A DNA stretch of 6,282 bases from Gammaproteobacteria bacterium (GCA_004357005.1 SMWH01000111.1:1-6282); one strand, 5' to 3'; shown: positions 1 through 6,004, counted from the first letter of the stretch. Numbers and translations are program-made. Notes: generated by a model not told the origin, from the letters alone.

Positions 1-1
1 C

Positions 2-703
2 GCCTGGGCGGTGCGGAAAAACAACCCCGAACTGCTGGAAAGCCTGAATGCCTTTCTGCGGCAGCATCGCAAGGGCACCCTGCTGGGGAACATCTTTTTC
101 AAACGCTATTTCCAGGACACCAAGTGGGTCGGTAACCCGCTCGCGCAAAAGGAACGCGAAAGGCTCCACAAATTACTTGAGATCTTTGCGCGTTATTCGG
201 ATGAACATGGTTTCGACTGGACGGCCATCGCCGCCCAGGGTTACCAGGAATCTAGACTCGATCAAAACGTCCGCAGCGCCGCCGGCGCCATCGGCATCAT
301 GCAGTTGCTCCCCAGTACCGCCGCCGACCCCAATGTGGGTATTCCTGACATCACGACGATCGAGAACAACATCAAAGCAGGCGTCAAATACATGGCATTC
401 CTGCGTGACCGATATTTCTCCGACCCGGCCATCCCCCCCGAAGACCAGGTCTATTTCGCCTTTGCCGCATACAACGCGGGCCCCGCCCGGGTACGGCAAC
501 TACGCGACAAGGCGTCGGCGATGGGGCTGGATCCGAACCGATGGTTCAACAACGTGGAACGCGCGGCCATGGTCGTGATCGGACGCGAGACCGTTCGTTA
601 TGTGGCCAATATCTACAAGTACTACATCGCCTACCGGCTGGTCAGCGATCAGATCATGGAACGCGACAAGGAGCGCGCCGAAGCGCGCGGGGACGAGGAA
701 TAA
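2..703 (+). CDS. MltF-like lytic transglycosylase, C-terminal part (5' truncated)
   Basis: This is a peptidoglycan lytic transglycosylase that cleaves the MurNAc-GlcNAc bond in the periplasm or at the outer membrane. The reading frame is open through the left window edge (Ala-Trp-Ala precede the GTG at 11), so that GTG is internal and the start is missing. The first 20 or so residues (WAVRKNNPELLESLNAFL) look like the end of the periplasmic solute-binding-like domain that precedes the catalytic domain in MltF. Counting from the codon at 11, the SLT domain shows the catalytic Glu80 in QES, GIMQ at 95-98, and AYNAGP at 153-158. The ending, with ETVRYVANIYKYYIAYR, is typical of MltF-like enzymes. 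The tail is charged. The stop at 701-703 faces the stop of a minus-strand gene 2 bp away. The family is secure. I left out the symbol mltF because the N-terminal half is not visible. Confidence 0.93.
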   Translation, partial: AWAVRKNNPELLESLNAFLRQHRKGTLLGNIFFKRYFQDTKWVGNPLAQKERERLHKLLEIFARYSDEHGFDWTAIAAQGYQESRLDQNVRSAAGAIGIMQLLPSTAADPNVGIPDITTIENNIKAGVKYMAFLRDRYFSDPAIPPEDQVYFAFAAYNAGPARVRQLRDKASAMGLDPNRWFNNVERAAMVVIGRETVRYVANIYKYYIAYRLVSDQIMERDKERAEARGDEE

Positions 704-705
704 CT

Positions 706-957
706 TCAGGACCGGCTGACCAGAGCCAGCAACCAGAGCACGACGGCCGCACCGACACTGGCAGCAATCACGGCGCCCACCAGGCTGACCGGCACCATGC
801 CCATGCCGTTCAACACAATGCCACCGCCAAAGGCACCCATGATACCCACCAGAACGCTGCCAACCAGACCCATTCCCAGGCCCATGCGAATCTGACTGGA
901 CAGCCAGCCTGCCGCCGCGCCGATCAGCCCATAAACGATGAATGTCTCCATGCCCAT
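706..957 (-). CDS. GlsB/YeaQ/YmgE family small membrane protein
   Basis: This 83-residue, very hydrophobic, glycine-rich protein has about three membrane helices (roughly residues 5-20, 29-50 and 57-80). The pattern GLIGAAAGWLSSQI, then G-rich VGSVLVGIMGAFGGGIV, then a final GAVIAASVGAAVVLW helix is that of the YeaQ/YmgE family (once called transglycosylase-associated). Family members are inner-membrane proteins linked to stress responses, and their biochemical role is not known. The ATG at 957 is preceded by AGGGG about 13 bases upstream, which is rather far. A second ATG at 951 is possible but lies still further away. It is the last of five minus-strand genes, 45 bp after the PPK2 stop, and ends 2 bp from the stop of the convergent transglycosylase. 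A TAGAAT hexamer at 969-964 could be the -10 of its own near-leaderless transcript. Confidence 0.85.
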   Translation of the reverse strand: MGMETFIVYGLIGAAAGWLSSQIRMGLGMGLVGSVLVGIMGAFGGGIVLNGMGMVPVSLVGAVIAASVGAAVVLWLLALVSRS

Positions 958-976
958 AACGGTATTCTAACCCCTG

Positions 977-1002
977 GCTGACCCAAGCTGACTCGCGCCG
1001 AC
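977..1002. repeat. three 6-bp direct repeats in 10-bp phase
   Basis: In the 45-bp gap between the PPK2 stop and the YeaQ-like gene, GCTGAC (977-982), GCTGAC (987-992) and GCCGAC (997-1002) recur every 10 bp. On the minus strand, in gene orientation, they read GTCGGC, GTCAGC, GTCAGC. They would lie on one face of the helix just upstream of the YeaQ-like start. They may be operator half-sites or chance. No regulator is identified. Confidence 0.4.
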
Positions 1003-1776
1003 TCAAAAAACCTCTGGCACATAACGCCTGCCTTTCATGGCCGCCTTATCATCATAGGCGTCCGACATATCGCGTTCCGGCAGATGGATCGGTTTCCAAT
1101 CAGGCTCGTCATAGGGAACATGGGAGAGCAAATGAGTGATGCAATTCAGCCAGCCACGGCGTTTGTCATCGGTCTTGACGATATTCCAGGGCGCGTGTTC
1201 CGTATCGCTGGCATCGAACATTCGATCTCTGGCCCGCGAATAAGCAAACCACCGGGACCTGGCCTCCACATCCATGGGACTCAGCTTCCAGTGCTTGGTG
1301 GGATCACTCATTCTTGATCGAAAGCGCTTCTCCTGCTCCCCGCTGGACACTTCCAGCCAGTACTTGAGGAGCATTATCCCGCCGCTCACCAGCCAGCGTT
1401 CGAAGGTCGGGACCTGTTCCAGGAATCGCCTCGTCTGGTCCTCGGTACAAAAGCCCATCACAGCTTCAACACCCGCCCGGTTATACCAACTGCGGTCAAA
1501 TAACACGACCTCCCCACCGGCGGGTAACTGTGAGATGTAGCGCTGCATGTACAACTGCGTCCGTTCCCGATCGGTGGGCTTCGGAAGCGCGACCACGCGG
1601 AAAACCCTCGGGCTCACCCGCCGAGTAATGCGTGCGATGATGCCACCCTTCCCCGCCGCATCGCGGCCTTCGAAAATCACGACGAGTTTGGCCTTGCTAC
1701 GTTTTACCCAGTTCTGCATCCGGCACAGTTCGATCTGCAACCGAAACAGTTCTTTCTCGTAACGTTTTCTTTTCAT
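1003..1776 (-). CDS. ppk2: polyphosphate kinase 2, class I type
   Basis: This cytoplasmic enzyme transfers phosphate between inorganic polyphosphate and nucleotides; class I members mainly make NTP from NDP. The 257-residue single domain is near the low end for the class. An N-terminal helix (YEKELFRLQIELCRMQNWV, 6-24) leads to the P-loop GRDAAGKGG (37-45). LPKPTDRERTQ (64-74) follows, then the Walker B region DRSWYNRAGVE (94-104), which is the class I form; class III enzymes have NRSHYED here. LKYWLEVSSGEQEKRFRSR (137-155) and the lid motif HWKLSPMDVEARSRW (162-176) complete the fold. No key residue is missing. The start at 1776 lies four codons after, and in the same frame as, the TAG stop of the upstream oxygenase. 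No Shine-Dalgarno is visible (CCGCAGCGACCA precedes ATG), so translation probably depends on coupling to that gene. Met20 as an alternative start would remove the conserved N-terminal helix. Confidence 0.95.
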   Translation of the reverse strand: MKRKRYEKELFRLQIELCRMQNWVKRSKAKLVVIFEGRDAAGKGGIIARITRRVSPRVFRVVALPKPTDRERTQLYMQRYISQLPAGGEVVLFDRSWYNRAGVEAVMGFCTEDQTRRFLEQVPTFERWLVSGGIMLLKYWLEVSSGEQEKRFRSRMSDPTKHWKLSPMDVEARSRWFAYSRARDRMFDASDTEHAPWNIVKTDDKRRGWLNCITHLLSHVPYDEPDWKPIHLPERDMSDAYDDKAAMKGRRYVPEVF

Positions 1777-1788
1777 TGGTCGCTGCGG

Positions 1789-2391
1789 CTAGCCAACAGG
1801 ACGTTTGAAAGCGCGGGCGTTGAACGCGATGCTGATCCGGTCCGTCTCGTTTTCTCCTGCCATGACGCCATGCTCCAACCAGGACGGAAACAGATACATC
1901 TTTCCTTCCTCTGGCTGCACGAACAGCTTGCTCGCGTGCAGCGGGCTCTCTTTTTCCACCGGGAGTTTGAGAATTCGACTTTGTACGCGTGGGTCGCGAA
2001 AAAAAATGCTGCTGGAGCCGGGGGGCACCCGCACGTAGTACACGCCGCTGATATGAGACTCGGAATGGATGTGGGGCATGTTGTAGGCCTGGGCCGGACT
2101 CAGGTTGACCCACATGTCAAAGGTCCAGGCCATGCCCTTGCGTATCATCAGCTGCCGAGCCAATTTGATGAGCGATTCTCCGATAATTTCCGTGAGAACA
2201 CTGAACTCGGCGAGCGTATGAAGATTGCGTTTGCTCTGCCAGCCAAGAATATTCGATTTGAGCTCCCCTTTGGGATCGCTTTTTTGAAGACGCCGGATGT
2301 TCTCAACCAGATCCTGGTTGAGCTTGTCGTGGTCGGGCGCCTGTCTCACCCACACGGTGGTCGTGAAACAGTTGATCTCGTCAAAACTCAT
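1789..2391 (-). CDS. TIGR02466-type putative 2OG-Fe(II) oxygenase
   Basis: This 200-residue protein resembles the 2OG-Fe_Oxy_5 / TIGR02466 family, putative Fe(II)- and 2-oxoglutarate-dependent oxygenases of unknown substrate. The core is a double-stranded beta-helix: MWVNLSPAQAYNMPHIHSES (93-112) followed by SGVYYVRVPPGSSSIFFRDPR (115-135), then GKMYLFPSWLEHGV (163-176) and RISIAFNAR (185-193). Candidate iron ligands are His107 or His109 with Glu111 (an H-x-E arrangement), plus the distal His174. Arg185 is the likely 2-oxoglutarate carboxylate ligand. The protein ends 10 residues after the SIAFN strand, as expected, so its TAG stop is genuine. Only a weak GGGA (2405-2402) lies 10 bases upstream of the ATG. 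The gene lies 35 bp after the phosphoesterase and 12 bp before PPK2. The family call is good, but the substrate cannot be inferred. Confidence 0.85.
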   Translation of the reverse strand: MSFDEINCFTTTVWVRQAPDHDKLNQDLVENIRRLQKSDPKGELKSNILGWQSKRNLHTLAEFSVLTEIIGESLIKLARQLMIRKGMAWTFDMWVNLSPAQAYNMPHIHSESHISGVYYVRVPPGSSSIFFRDPRVQSRILKLPVEKESPLHASKLFVQPEEGKMYLFPSWLEHGVMAGENETDRISIAFNARAFKRPVG

Positions 2392-2406
2392 ATCTGTGTG
2401 TTCCCG

Positions 2407-2420
2407 ATCACGGTCGTGAT
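2407..2420. promoter_or_regulatory. short palindrome upstream of the oxygenase
   Basis: ATCACG-GT-CGTGAT is a perfect 6-bp inverted repeat with a 2-bp centre. It lies in the 35-bp gap between the phosphoesterase stop and the oxygenase start. It could be a dimeric operator, but with a 2-base centre it is unlikely to be a stable RNA hairpin. No T-run follows, so it does not look like a terminator. Confidence 0.3.
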
Positions 2421-2426
2421 TCTATC

Positions 2427-3467
2427 CTAATCGCCACCAAACAGACGCCGGAAGTACCACCAACCACGACCGACGTAATGTGGTTCCACGGAAAAAGGTT
2501 CAGCGGCATCAGGGTCCACTATGATCCGCACCCATCCGATCCGTGGCATCCCCATGACCTCCACCCGCGTGAAGTTATCCAGCAACCGCCCGTCACGCTG
2601 ATCGCGCAATGGATGGTCAACCACGTAATCGTGATCATCGCCATGCACGAGAAGCACAGGTCGCCCCCACCGTGCTACCTGGGTTCCCAGTGCAGCCAGT
2701 ATTTCTTCGAAACCTGAGCGCCACGGATCGCCGGGCTTTTTGCCAAACACCGGGGCCGCATGCCACGCCAGGACGATCGCCCGCGCATCATGCTCCCGCG
2801 CCAATGCGAAGGTCCCTTCCAACCATTCGATGACCGCGGCCTGCCGGCGATCGGCTTCGGCATCATCTGCTTCGGTGCGTCCAGGAAAGGGATTGCGAGC
2901 GTTGTAACTTCCCACCACGTGCAGCGTGGCAAAGACGACATCACGAAAAATCCAGCGCAGATTCTCCGGGAACTCACCACCCTGAGTTTGGGTAGAAAGC
3001 GATCGCCCGCCCAGAGCGTGCCCGGGAGTGGGGAAAAAAATCTTCCGCAGGAACTGGAGTCGCTCGAGGGGCGCGTAGCCCCCTTCGCGGCGCCCGTGAC
3101 AATCCGTCCAGTCGTTGTCGCCGGGGCTGAACAGCACTGGATGGCGTATGGTCCCCAGCATTTTGTGCCGCGATCGCAGCACCTCATCCGAACAGGGGTA
3201 CCAGAGAATGTCCCCCACATGGATCACCCACTCCAGCGACGTCGCGTTCATCTCCTCAATGGCGTGCTCCACCCGCATCATATCGTCACCGAAGTAGGGC
3301 TCATCACCGAAAGCAGCGAATGCAAAAGCCCCATCCGGCACGGACTTGTTCCCGTCACCTACGCACCCGGCGAGAGTACCCACCGCCAGAAGAAGAAAAG
3401 CAATAGCCCTTGCGAGATCCTCGAAGGCAAATTTCGGCCTGGCGGATGCTGGCTGGAAATCCGACAT
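2427..3467 (-). CDS. metallophosphoesterase-fold lipoprotein
   Basis: This is a putative calcineurin-like phosphoesterase, 346 residues, exported and lipid-anchored. I chose the ATG at 3467 because GAGGG sits 5 bases upstream and a lipoprotein signal follows: a hydrophobic stretch (AIAFLLLAVGTLAGC, 21-35) ending in lipobox TLAGC with Cys35. The frame is open upstream to 3617, but those 50 codons would lie inside the MAPEG gene and bury the signal. Metal-site motifs in order are FGDEPY (53-58), VGDILWY (84-90), PGDND (115-119) with WTDC after it, AWHAAP (234-239) and VHGDDHDY (274-281). They follow the D/GD/GN/H/GHxH layout of the fold, but several usual residues differ: Asp-x-Pro for Asp-x-His, GDND for GNHD, and GDDH for GHxH. 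Substrate unknown. The gene starts 8 bp after MAPEG, so the two are probably co-transcribed. Confidence 0.85.
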   Translation of the reverse strand: MSDFQPASARPKFAFEDLARAIAFLLLAVGTLAGCVGDGNKSVPDGAFAFAAFGDEPYFGDDMMRVEHAIEEMNATSLEWVIHVGDILWYPCSDEVLRSRHKMLGTIRHPVLFSPGDNDWTDCHGRREGGYAPLERLQFLRKIFFPTPGHALGGRSLSTQTQGGEFPENLRWIFRDVVFATLHVVGSYNARNPFPGRTEADDAEADRRQAAVIEWLEGTFALAREHDARAIVLAWHAAPVFGKKPGDPWRSGFEEILAALGTQVARWGRPVLLVHGDDHDYVVDHPLRDQRDGRLLDNFTRVEVMGMPRIGWVRIIVDPDAAEPFSVEPHYVGRGWWYFRRLFGGD

Positions 3468-3472
3468 GCCGT

Positions 3473-3477
3473 CCCTC
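3473..3477 (-). promoter_or_regulatory. Shine-Dalgarno fixing the phosphoesterase start
   Basis: GAGGG on the minus strand lies 5 bases before the ATG at 3467 and overlaps the TGA stop of the MAPEG gene (3478-3476). Together with the lipoprotein signal that follows, it decides the start against the upstream in-frame ATG at 3617. The overlap also suggests translational coupling between the two genes. Confidence 0.7.
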
Positions 3478-3895
3478 AGAGAATCTGCAACGCGAGGCGC
3501 GCCCACATGAACCAAACGATCAAACTGCTGGCCAGATATGCCAGGAAGCGGTGCATGACCTGGTTGTAGGTGCAATGAACGAAGCTGTGCAGGTATCGCA
3601 AAACAACGAATACCCATGCCCCGACCACATAGAGCTCATCCACCCGGTCCGTCACATAGAGCAGCAGGACCAGCACGTAAAACAGGACAGGAAACTCAAA
3701 CAGGTTCTGCAGATTGTCAGACGGCCCGGCAACGGGCTGTAGTTCGGCTACGGCCCTGGCCCTTGTGCTGACACGTTGCGGATTTATCCTGTTTTTCCGC
3801 ATGAAATGGATGCGCCGCACATACAGCATGGTCCAGACCACAAAAGTGAGCATCACCAGGGCGAATACGGGCGTGAGTATGGTTTCTGGCGGCAT
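3476..3895 (-). CDS. MAPEG family membrane protein
   Basis: This 139-residue integral membrane protein has four predicted helices (about 5-26, 66-84, 87-106 and 117-135). The family signature is PSDNLQNLFEFPVLFYVLVL (58-77), with the NLxNLFE-x-P core, and the following helix carries Arg100 and His103. MAPEG proteins in eukaryotes conjugate glutathione or make eicosanoids; the bacterial members, including this type, mostly have no assigned reaction. The basic loop between helices 1 and 2 (RRIHFMRKNRINPQR, 27-41) should face the cytoplasm. The start at 3895 is well supported by AGGGAGG (3907-3901), 5 bases upstream. It is the first gene of the five-gene minus-strand run, so the operon promoter should lie between 3896 and 4041. 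Confidence 0.88.
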   Translation of the reverse strand: MPPETILTPVFALVMLTFVVWTMLYVRRIHFMRKNRINPQRVSTRARAVAELQPVAGPSDNLQNLFEFPVLFYVLVLLLYVTDRVDELYVVGAWVFVVLRYLHSFVHCTYNQVMHRFLAYLASSLIVWFMWARLALQIL

Positions 3896-4041
3896 CTTGA
3901 CCTCCCTGAAGTCGTCCCAGCACGGGATGATAACCGGGACCCGGCTTATGGCTCATTGTTAAGCGCTGGTGCCACTGACTATACTGGGCACGCGGGGGAT
4001 GGCTGTGGAATAGTCGTTCCGGTCCAACGGGATAAGTATCT
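3896..4041. promoter_or_regulatory. divergent intergenic promoter region
   Basis: This 146-bp gap separates the minus-strand operon from the plus-strand TPR gene and must carry the promoters for both unless transcription comes from farther away. It holds the strong MAPEG ribosome site (3907-3901), a candidate plus-strand promoter (3956-3985), a possible minus-strand -10 TATCAT (3932-3927) with only a poor -35 (ATGAGC, 3956-3951), and a small inverted repeat CCGGG-A-CCCGG (3934-3944). No small ORF or RNA gene is convincing here. Confidence 0.55.
3956..3985 (+). promoter_or_regulatory. candidate sigma-70 promoter for the TPR gene
   Basis: TTGTTA (3956-3961; 4 of 6 consensus positions) is followed after 18 bp by TATACT (3980-3985; 5 of 6). 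A transcript starting near 3992 would have a leader of about 50 bases before the GTG at 4042. This is prediction by eye only. Confidence 0.45.
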
Positions 4042-5991
4042 GTGTTAACGCGTTTTCTAGCCGAACTGCGGCGGCGTCACGTCCTGAACGTGGCGGTCGT
4101 CTATGTGGTCATTGCCTGGGTGATCATCCAGGTGGTCACCGCCATATTTCCGCCGTTGCACATCCCGGACTGGGCGCAGACCTTCATCGTCGTCCTGTTG
4201 ATCATCGGCTTCCCGGTAGCGCTGATCCTGGCCTGGGCCTTCGATATCACTCCCAAGGGCCTGGTGCGCGATACGGCCGACTCGGCGGTGGCGGAAAGCA
4301 GCGAGATCTACCGGGCAGGTCTGGATGCACGCAAATCCCTGCTCATAACGGTCCTGATACTCGCTGTCGGAGTGGGCCTCTGGTTGTTTCTGCCACAACC
4401 GGACACCGACTGGACCGGCACGGAACCTGTGGCGTCCTCCATCGCTGTCCTCCCTTTCCTGGACATGAGTGAAGCGAAAGACAACGAGCATTTTACCGAC
4501 GGCCTCACGGAAGCCCTGTTGCACGACCTTGCCAACATTCCGGGGCTCAAGGTCGCCGCTCGCACTTCCTCTTTCGCCTTCAAAAACCAGGACCTCGATA
4601 TTCGTACGATTGGCGAAACCCTGGGTGTCGCTACCGTTCTGGAAGGCAGCGTTCGCAAGTCAGGAGATGATCTGAAGATCACGGCCCAGCTCATCAATGT
4701 GGATGACGGATATCATCTTTGGTCCGAAACCTATGACGCCCGCATGGATGACATCTTTGCCATCCAGGAACAGATTTCCCGGGCCATCGGCGAGGCGCTG
4801 AAGATACGGCTGTTGCCGGACTCATCGGGTCTGGGCGGCCCCTCCACCAAAGATGCTGGCGCTTATGGCCTGTATCTGCAGGGTGTGGGCAGTCTTCGAG
4901 CCGCGGAAATCGCCGAGGATTTCGATGAAGCCATCGATCTGTTCAACCAGGCCCTGCGCCGGGACCCGGTATTCGCGGAAGCCGAGGCCGGGCTGTGTTC
5001 CGCGTACTGGGCCAAGTACGAAAGCACCAAGGACACGGACCTCGCTGAGTCAGCACTGAACACCTGCGACCGCGCCAGTGTGCTGGACCCGGATTCCGTC
5101 GAAGTCCAGATAGCATTGGGGGGGCTTTACACGGGAACCGGGCGCACGGATTTCGCCATCGAGACCTTCAATGAGGCTATCCGTCTCGCCCCTGACAACG
5201 ATGACGCCCATCGTGGGCTGGGTATCGCACTGGAACAGGCGAGACGCTGGGACGAGGCCGAAGCGAGTTTCCGCAAGGCCATCGACCTGAATCCGGGACA
5301 CTGGGACAACCATACGAGCCTGGCGATCCTTTTCAGGCGTCTCGGTCGTCTCGAGGATGCCATTGCTGCCTACCAGAGGAGCATCGACCTGAATCCGGAC
5401 AACCCCAAGTCATGGTCGAATCTGGGCGGGATCCATTTCATGCGGGGAGATTTCCCGCAGGCTGCGGAGGCTTTCAGCTACTCGCTGGCTTACAACCCGA
5501 CAGCGCTCGGCTATTCAAACGCCGGCACCAACTACTACTATGCGGGAAACTTCGTGAAATCCCGCGAAATGTTCGAAAAGGCCGTAGAGCTGTCGCCCCA
5601 CGACTTCCGGTTGGTGGGCAACCTCGCGGATGCCTGTCAGGTTTTGGAAGACTGCGATGCAGGCGTTTACTACAGTCAGGCCTTGGGGATGGCAAACGAT
5701 CAGTTGCAGGTGGACCCGAGTGACGCCGGCGTTGTTGCCCTGATGGCCGTTTACCAGGCTCAACTCGGCAACATGGAAGAAGCGGTCAGGTTGATTCGGC
5801 GGGCCCGGGGCCGCGACGCCACCAATCCGGACGTGCTATGGAACGCCGGAATCACTTATGCTCTGGTCGGGGATGAACAGCAGGCCGTCAGAGTACTGAA
5901 TGCCGCGGTAGCGGCCGGTTATCCACGCCAGCTGGTGGCGGCTGATCCCACGCTTGCGTCTCTGGCCGACCGAATCGCGACCACCCATTGA
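4042..5991 (+). CDS. membrane-anchored TolB-like/TPR repeat protein
   Basis: This 649-residue protein probably works as a scaffold or sensor; no enzymatic domain is visible. It begins with FLAELRRRHVLNVAVVYVVIAWVIIQ, a known N-terminal module of gammaproteobacterial TPR proteins. Helices span about 14-36, 46-67 and 99-117. Arginines at 10-12 and basic residues in the 68-98 loop put the N-terminus inside and everything after residue 118 in the periplasm. Residues 134-255 (SIAVLPFLDMS to ISRAIGEAL) form the TolB-N/FlgO-like domain (COG5616 type). From about 285, TPR units follow in 34-residue register, with the turn Pro at 350, 384, 418, 452, 486 and about 519. In relatives this arrangement is often fused to an adenylate cyclase or winged-helix domain, absent here. 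The GTG start is the only good choice, since an in-frame TAA lies at 4033-4035; the ribosome site (GGGA, 4029-4032) is weak. The next gene begins 23 bp downstream. Confidence 0.9.
   Translation: MLTRFLAELRRRHVLNVAVVYVVIAWVIIQVVTAIFPPLHIPDWAQTFIVVLLIIGFPVALILAWAFDITPKGLVRDTADSAVAESSEIYRAGLDARKSLLITVLILAVGVGLWLFLPQPDTDWTGTEPVASSIAVLPFLDMSEAKDNEHFTDGLTEALLHDLANIPGLKVAARTSSFAFKNQDLDIRTIGETLGVATVLEGSVRKSGDDLKITAQLINVDDGYHLWSETYDARMDDIFAIQEQISRAIGEALKIRLLPDSSGLGGPSTKDAGAYGLYLQGVGSLRAAEIAEDFDEAIDLFNQALRRDPVFAEAEAGLCSAYWAKYESTKDTDLAESALNTCDRASVLDPDSVEVQIALGGLYTGTGRTDFAIETFNEAIRLAPDNDDAHRGLGIALEQARRWDEAEASFRKAIDLNPGHWDNHTSLAILFRRLGRLEDAIAAYQRSIDLNPDNPKSWSNLGGIHFMRGDFPQAAEAFSYSLAYNPTALGYSNAGTNYYYAGNFVKSREMFEKAVELSPHDFRLVGNLADACQVLEDCDAGVYYSQALGMANDQLQVDPSDAGVVALMAVYQAQLGNMEEAVRLIRRARGRDATNPDVLWNAGITYALVGDEQQAVRVLNAAVAAGYPRQLVAADPTLASLADRIATTH
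5280..5296 (+). repeat. 17-bp direct repeat, copy 1, in TPR coding region
   Basis: CATCGACCTGAATCCGG is found here and again at 5382-5398. The offset is 102 bp, exactly one 34-codon TPR unit, and both copies encode the IDLNP turn between TPR units. Confidence 0.85.
5382..5398 (+). repeat. 17-bp direct repeat, copy 2, in TPR coding region
   Basis: This is an exact second copy of the 17-mer at 5280-5296, one TPR period downstream and in the same frame. Confidence 0.85.
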
Positions 5992-6004
5992 TCTTGTTTT
6001 TAAC

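Noticed and set aside
11..703. GTG at 11 as the start of the transglycosylase
   Set aside because: The frame is open to the window edge and the residues before it (Ala-Trp-Ala) continue the conserved WAVRK motif, so this GTG is internal.
690..740. bidirectional terminator between the convergent transglycosylase and YeaQ-like genes
   Set aside because: Only a 4-bp GGCT/AGCC pairing was found, without a T-run; I cannot support a terminator here.
958..1005. PPK2 and YeaQ-like genes sharing a frame, as a possible readthrough fusion
   Set aside because: A second in-frame stop (TAG) lies within the 15 intervening codons after the TGA, so a fusion would need two readthroughs; the phase is likely chance.
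500..1006. 168-codon minus-strand frame across the transglycosylase end and the YeaQ-like gene
   Set aside because: It overlaps two well-recognised genes, has Arg/Gly/His-rich composition with no known motif, and lacks a ribosome site.
1999..2006. run of eight A (T8 in the coding strand) in the oxygenase as a programmed frameshift site
   Set aside because: The zero frame is intact through all family motifs, and no alternative frame product or stimulatory structure is visible.
1870..2430. 186-codon plus-strand frame opposite the oxygenase
   Set aside because: It is antisense to a gene with clear family motifs and its translation shows no domain; GC-rich coding often opens such frames.
2760..3569. 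269-codon plus-strand frame opposite the phosphoesterase and MAPEG genes
   Set aside because: It is antisense to two supported genes, has no recognisable domain and no good ribosome site.
3934..3944. CCGGG-A-CCCGG as a terminator
   Set aside because: A one-base loop cannot form a stable hairpin and no T-run follows in either direction; it is recorded only as part of the promoter region.
4057..4697. minus-strand frames opposite the TPR gene's N-terminal region
   Set aside because: They are mirror frames of strongly biased coding sequence, with low-complexity charged translations.
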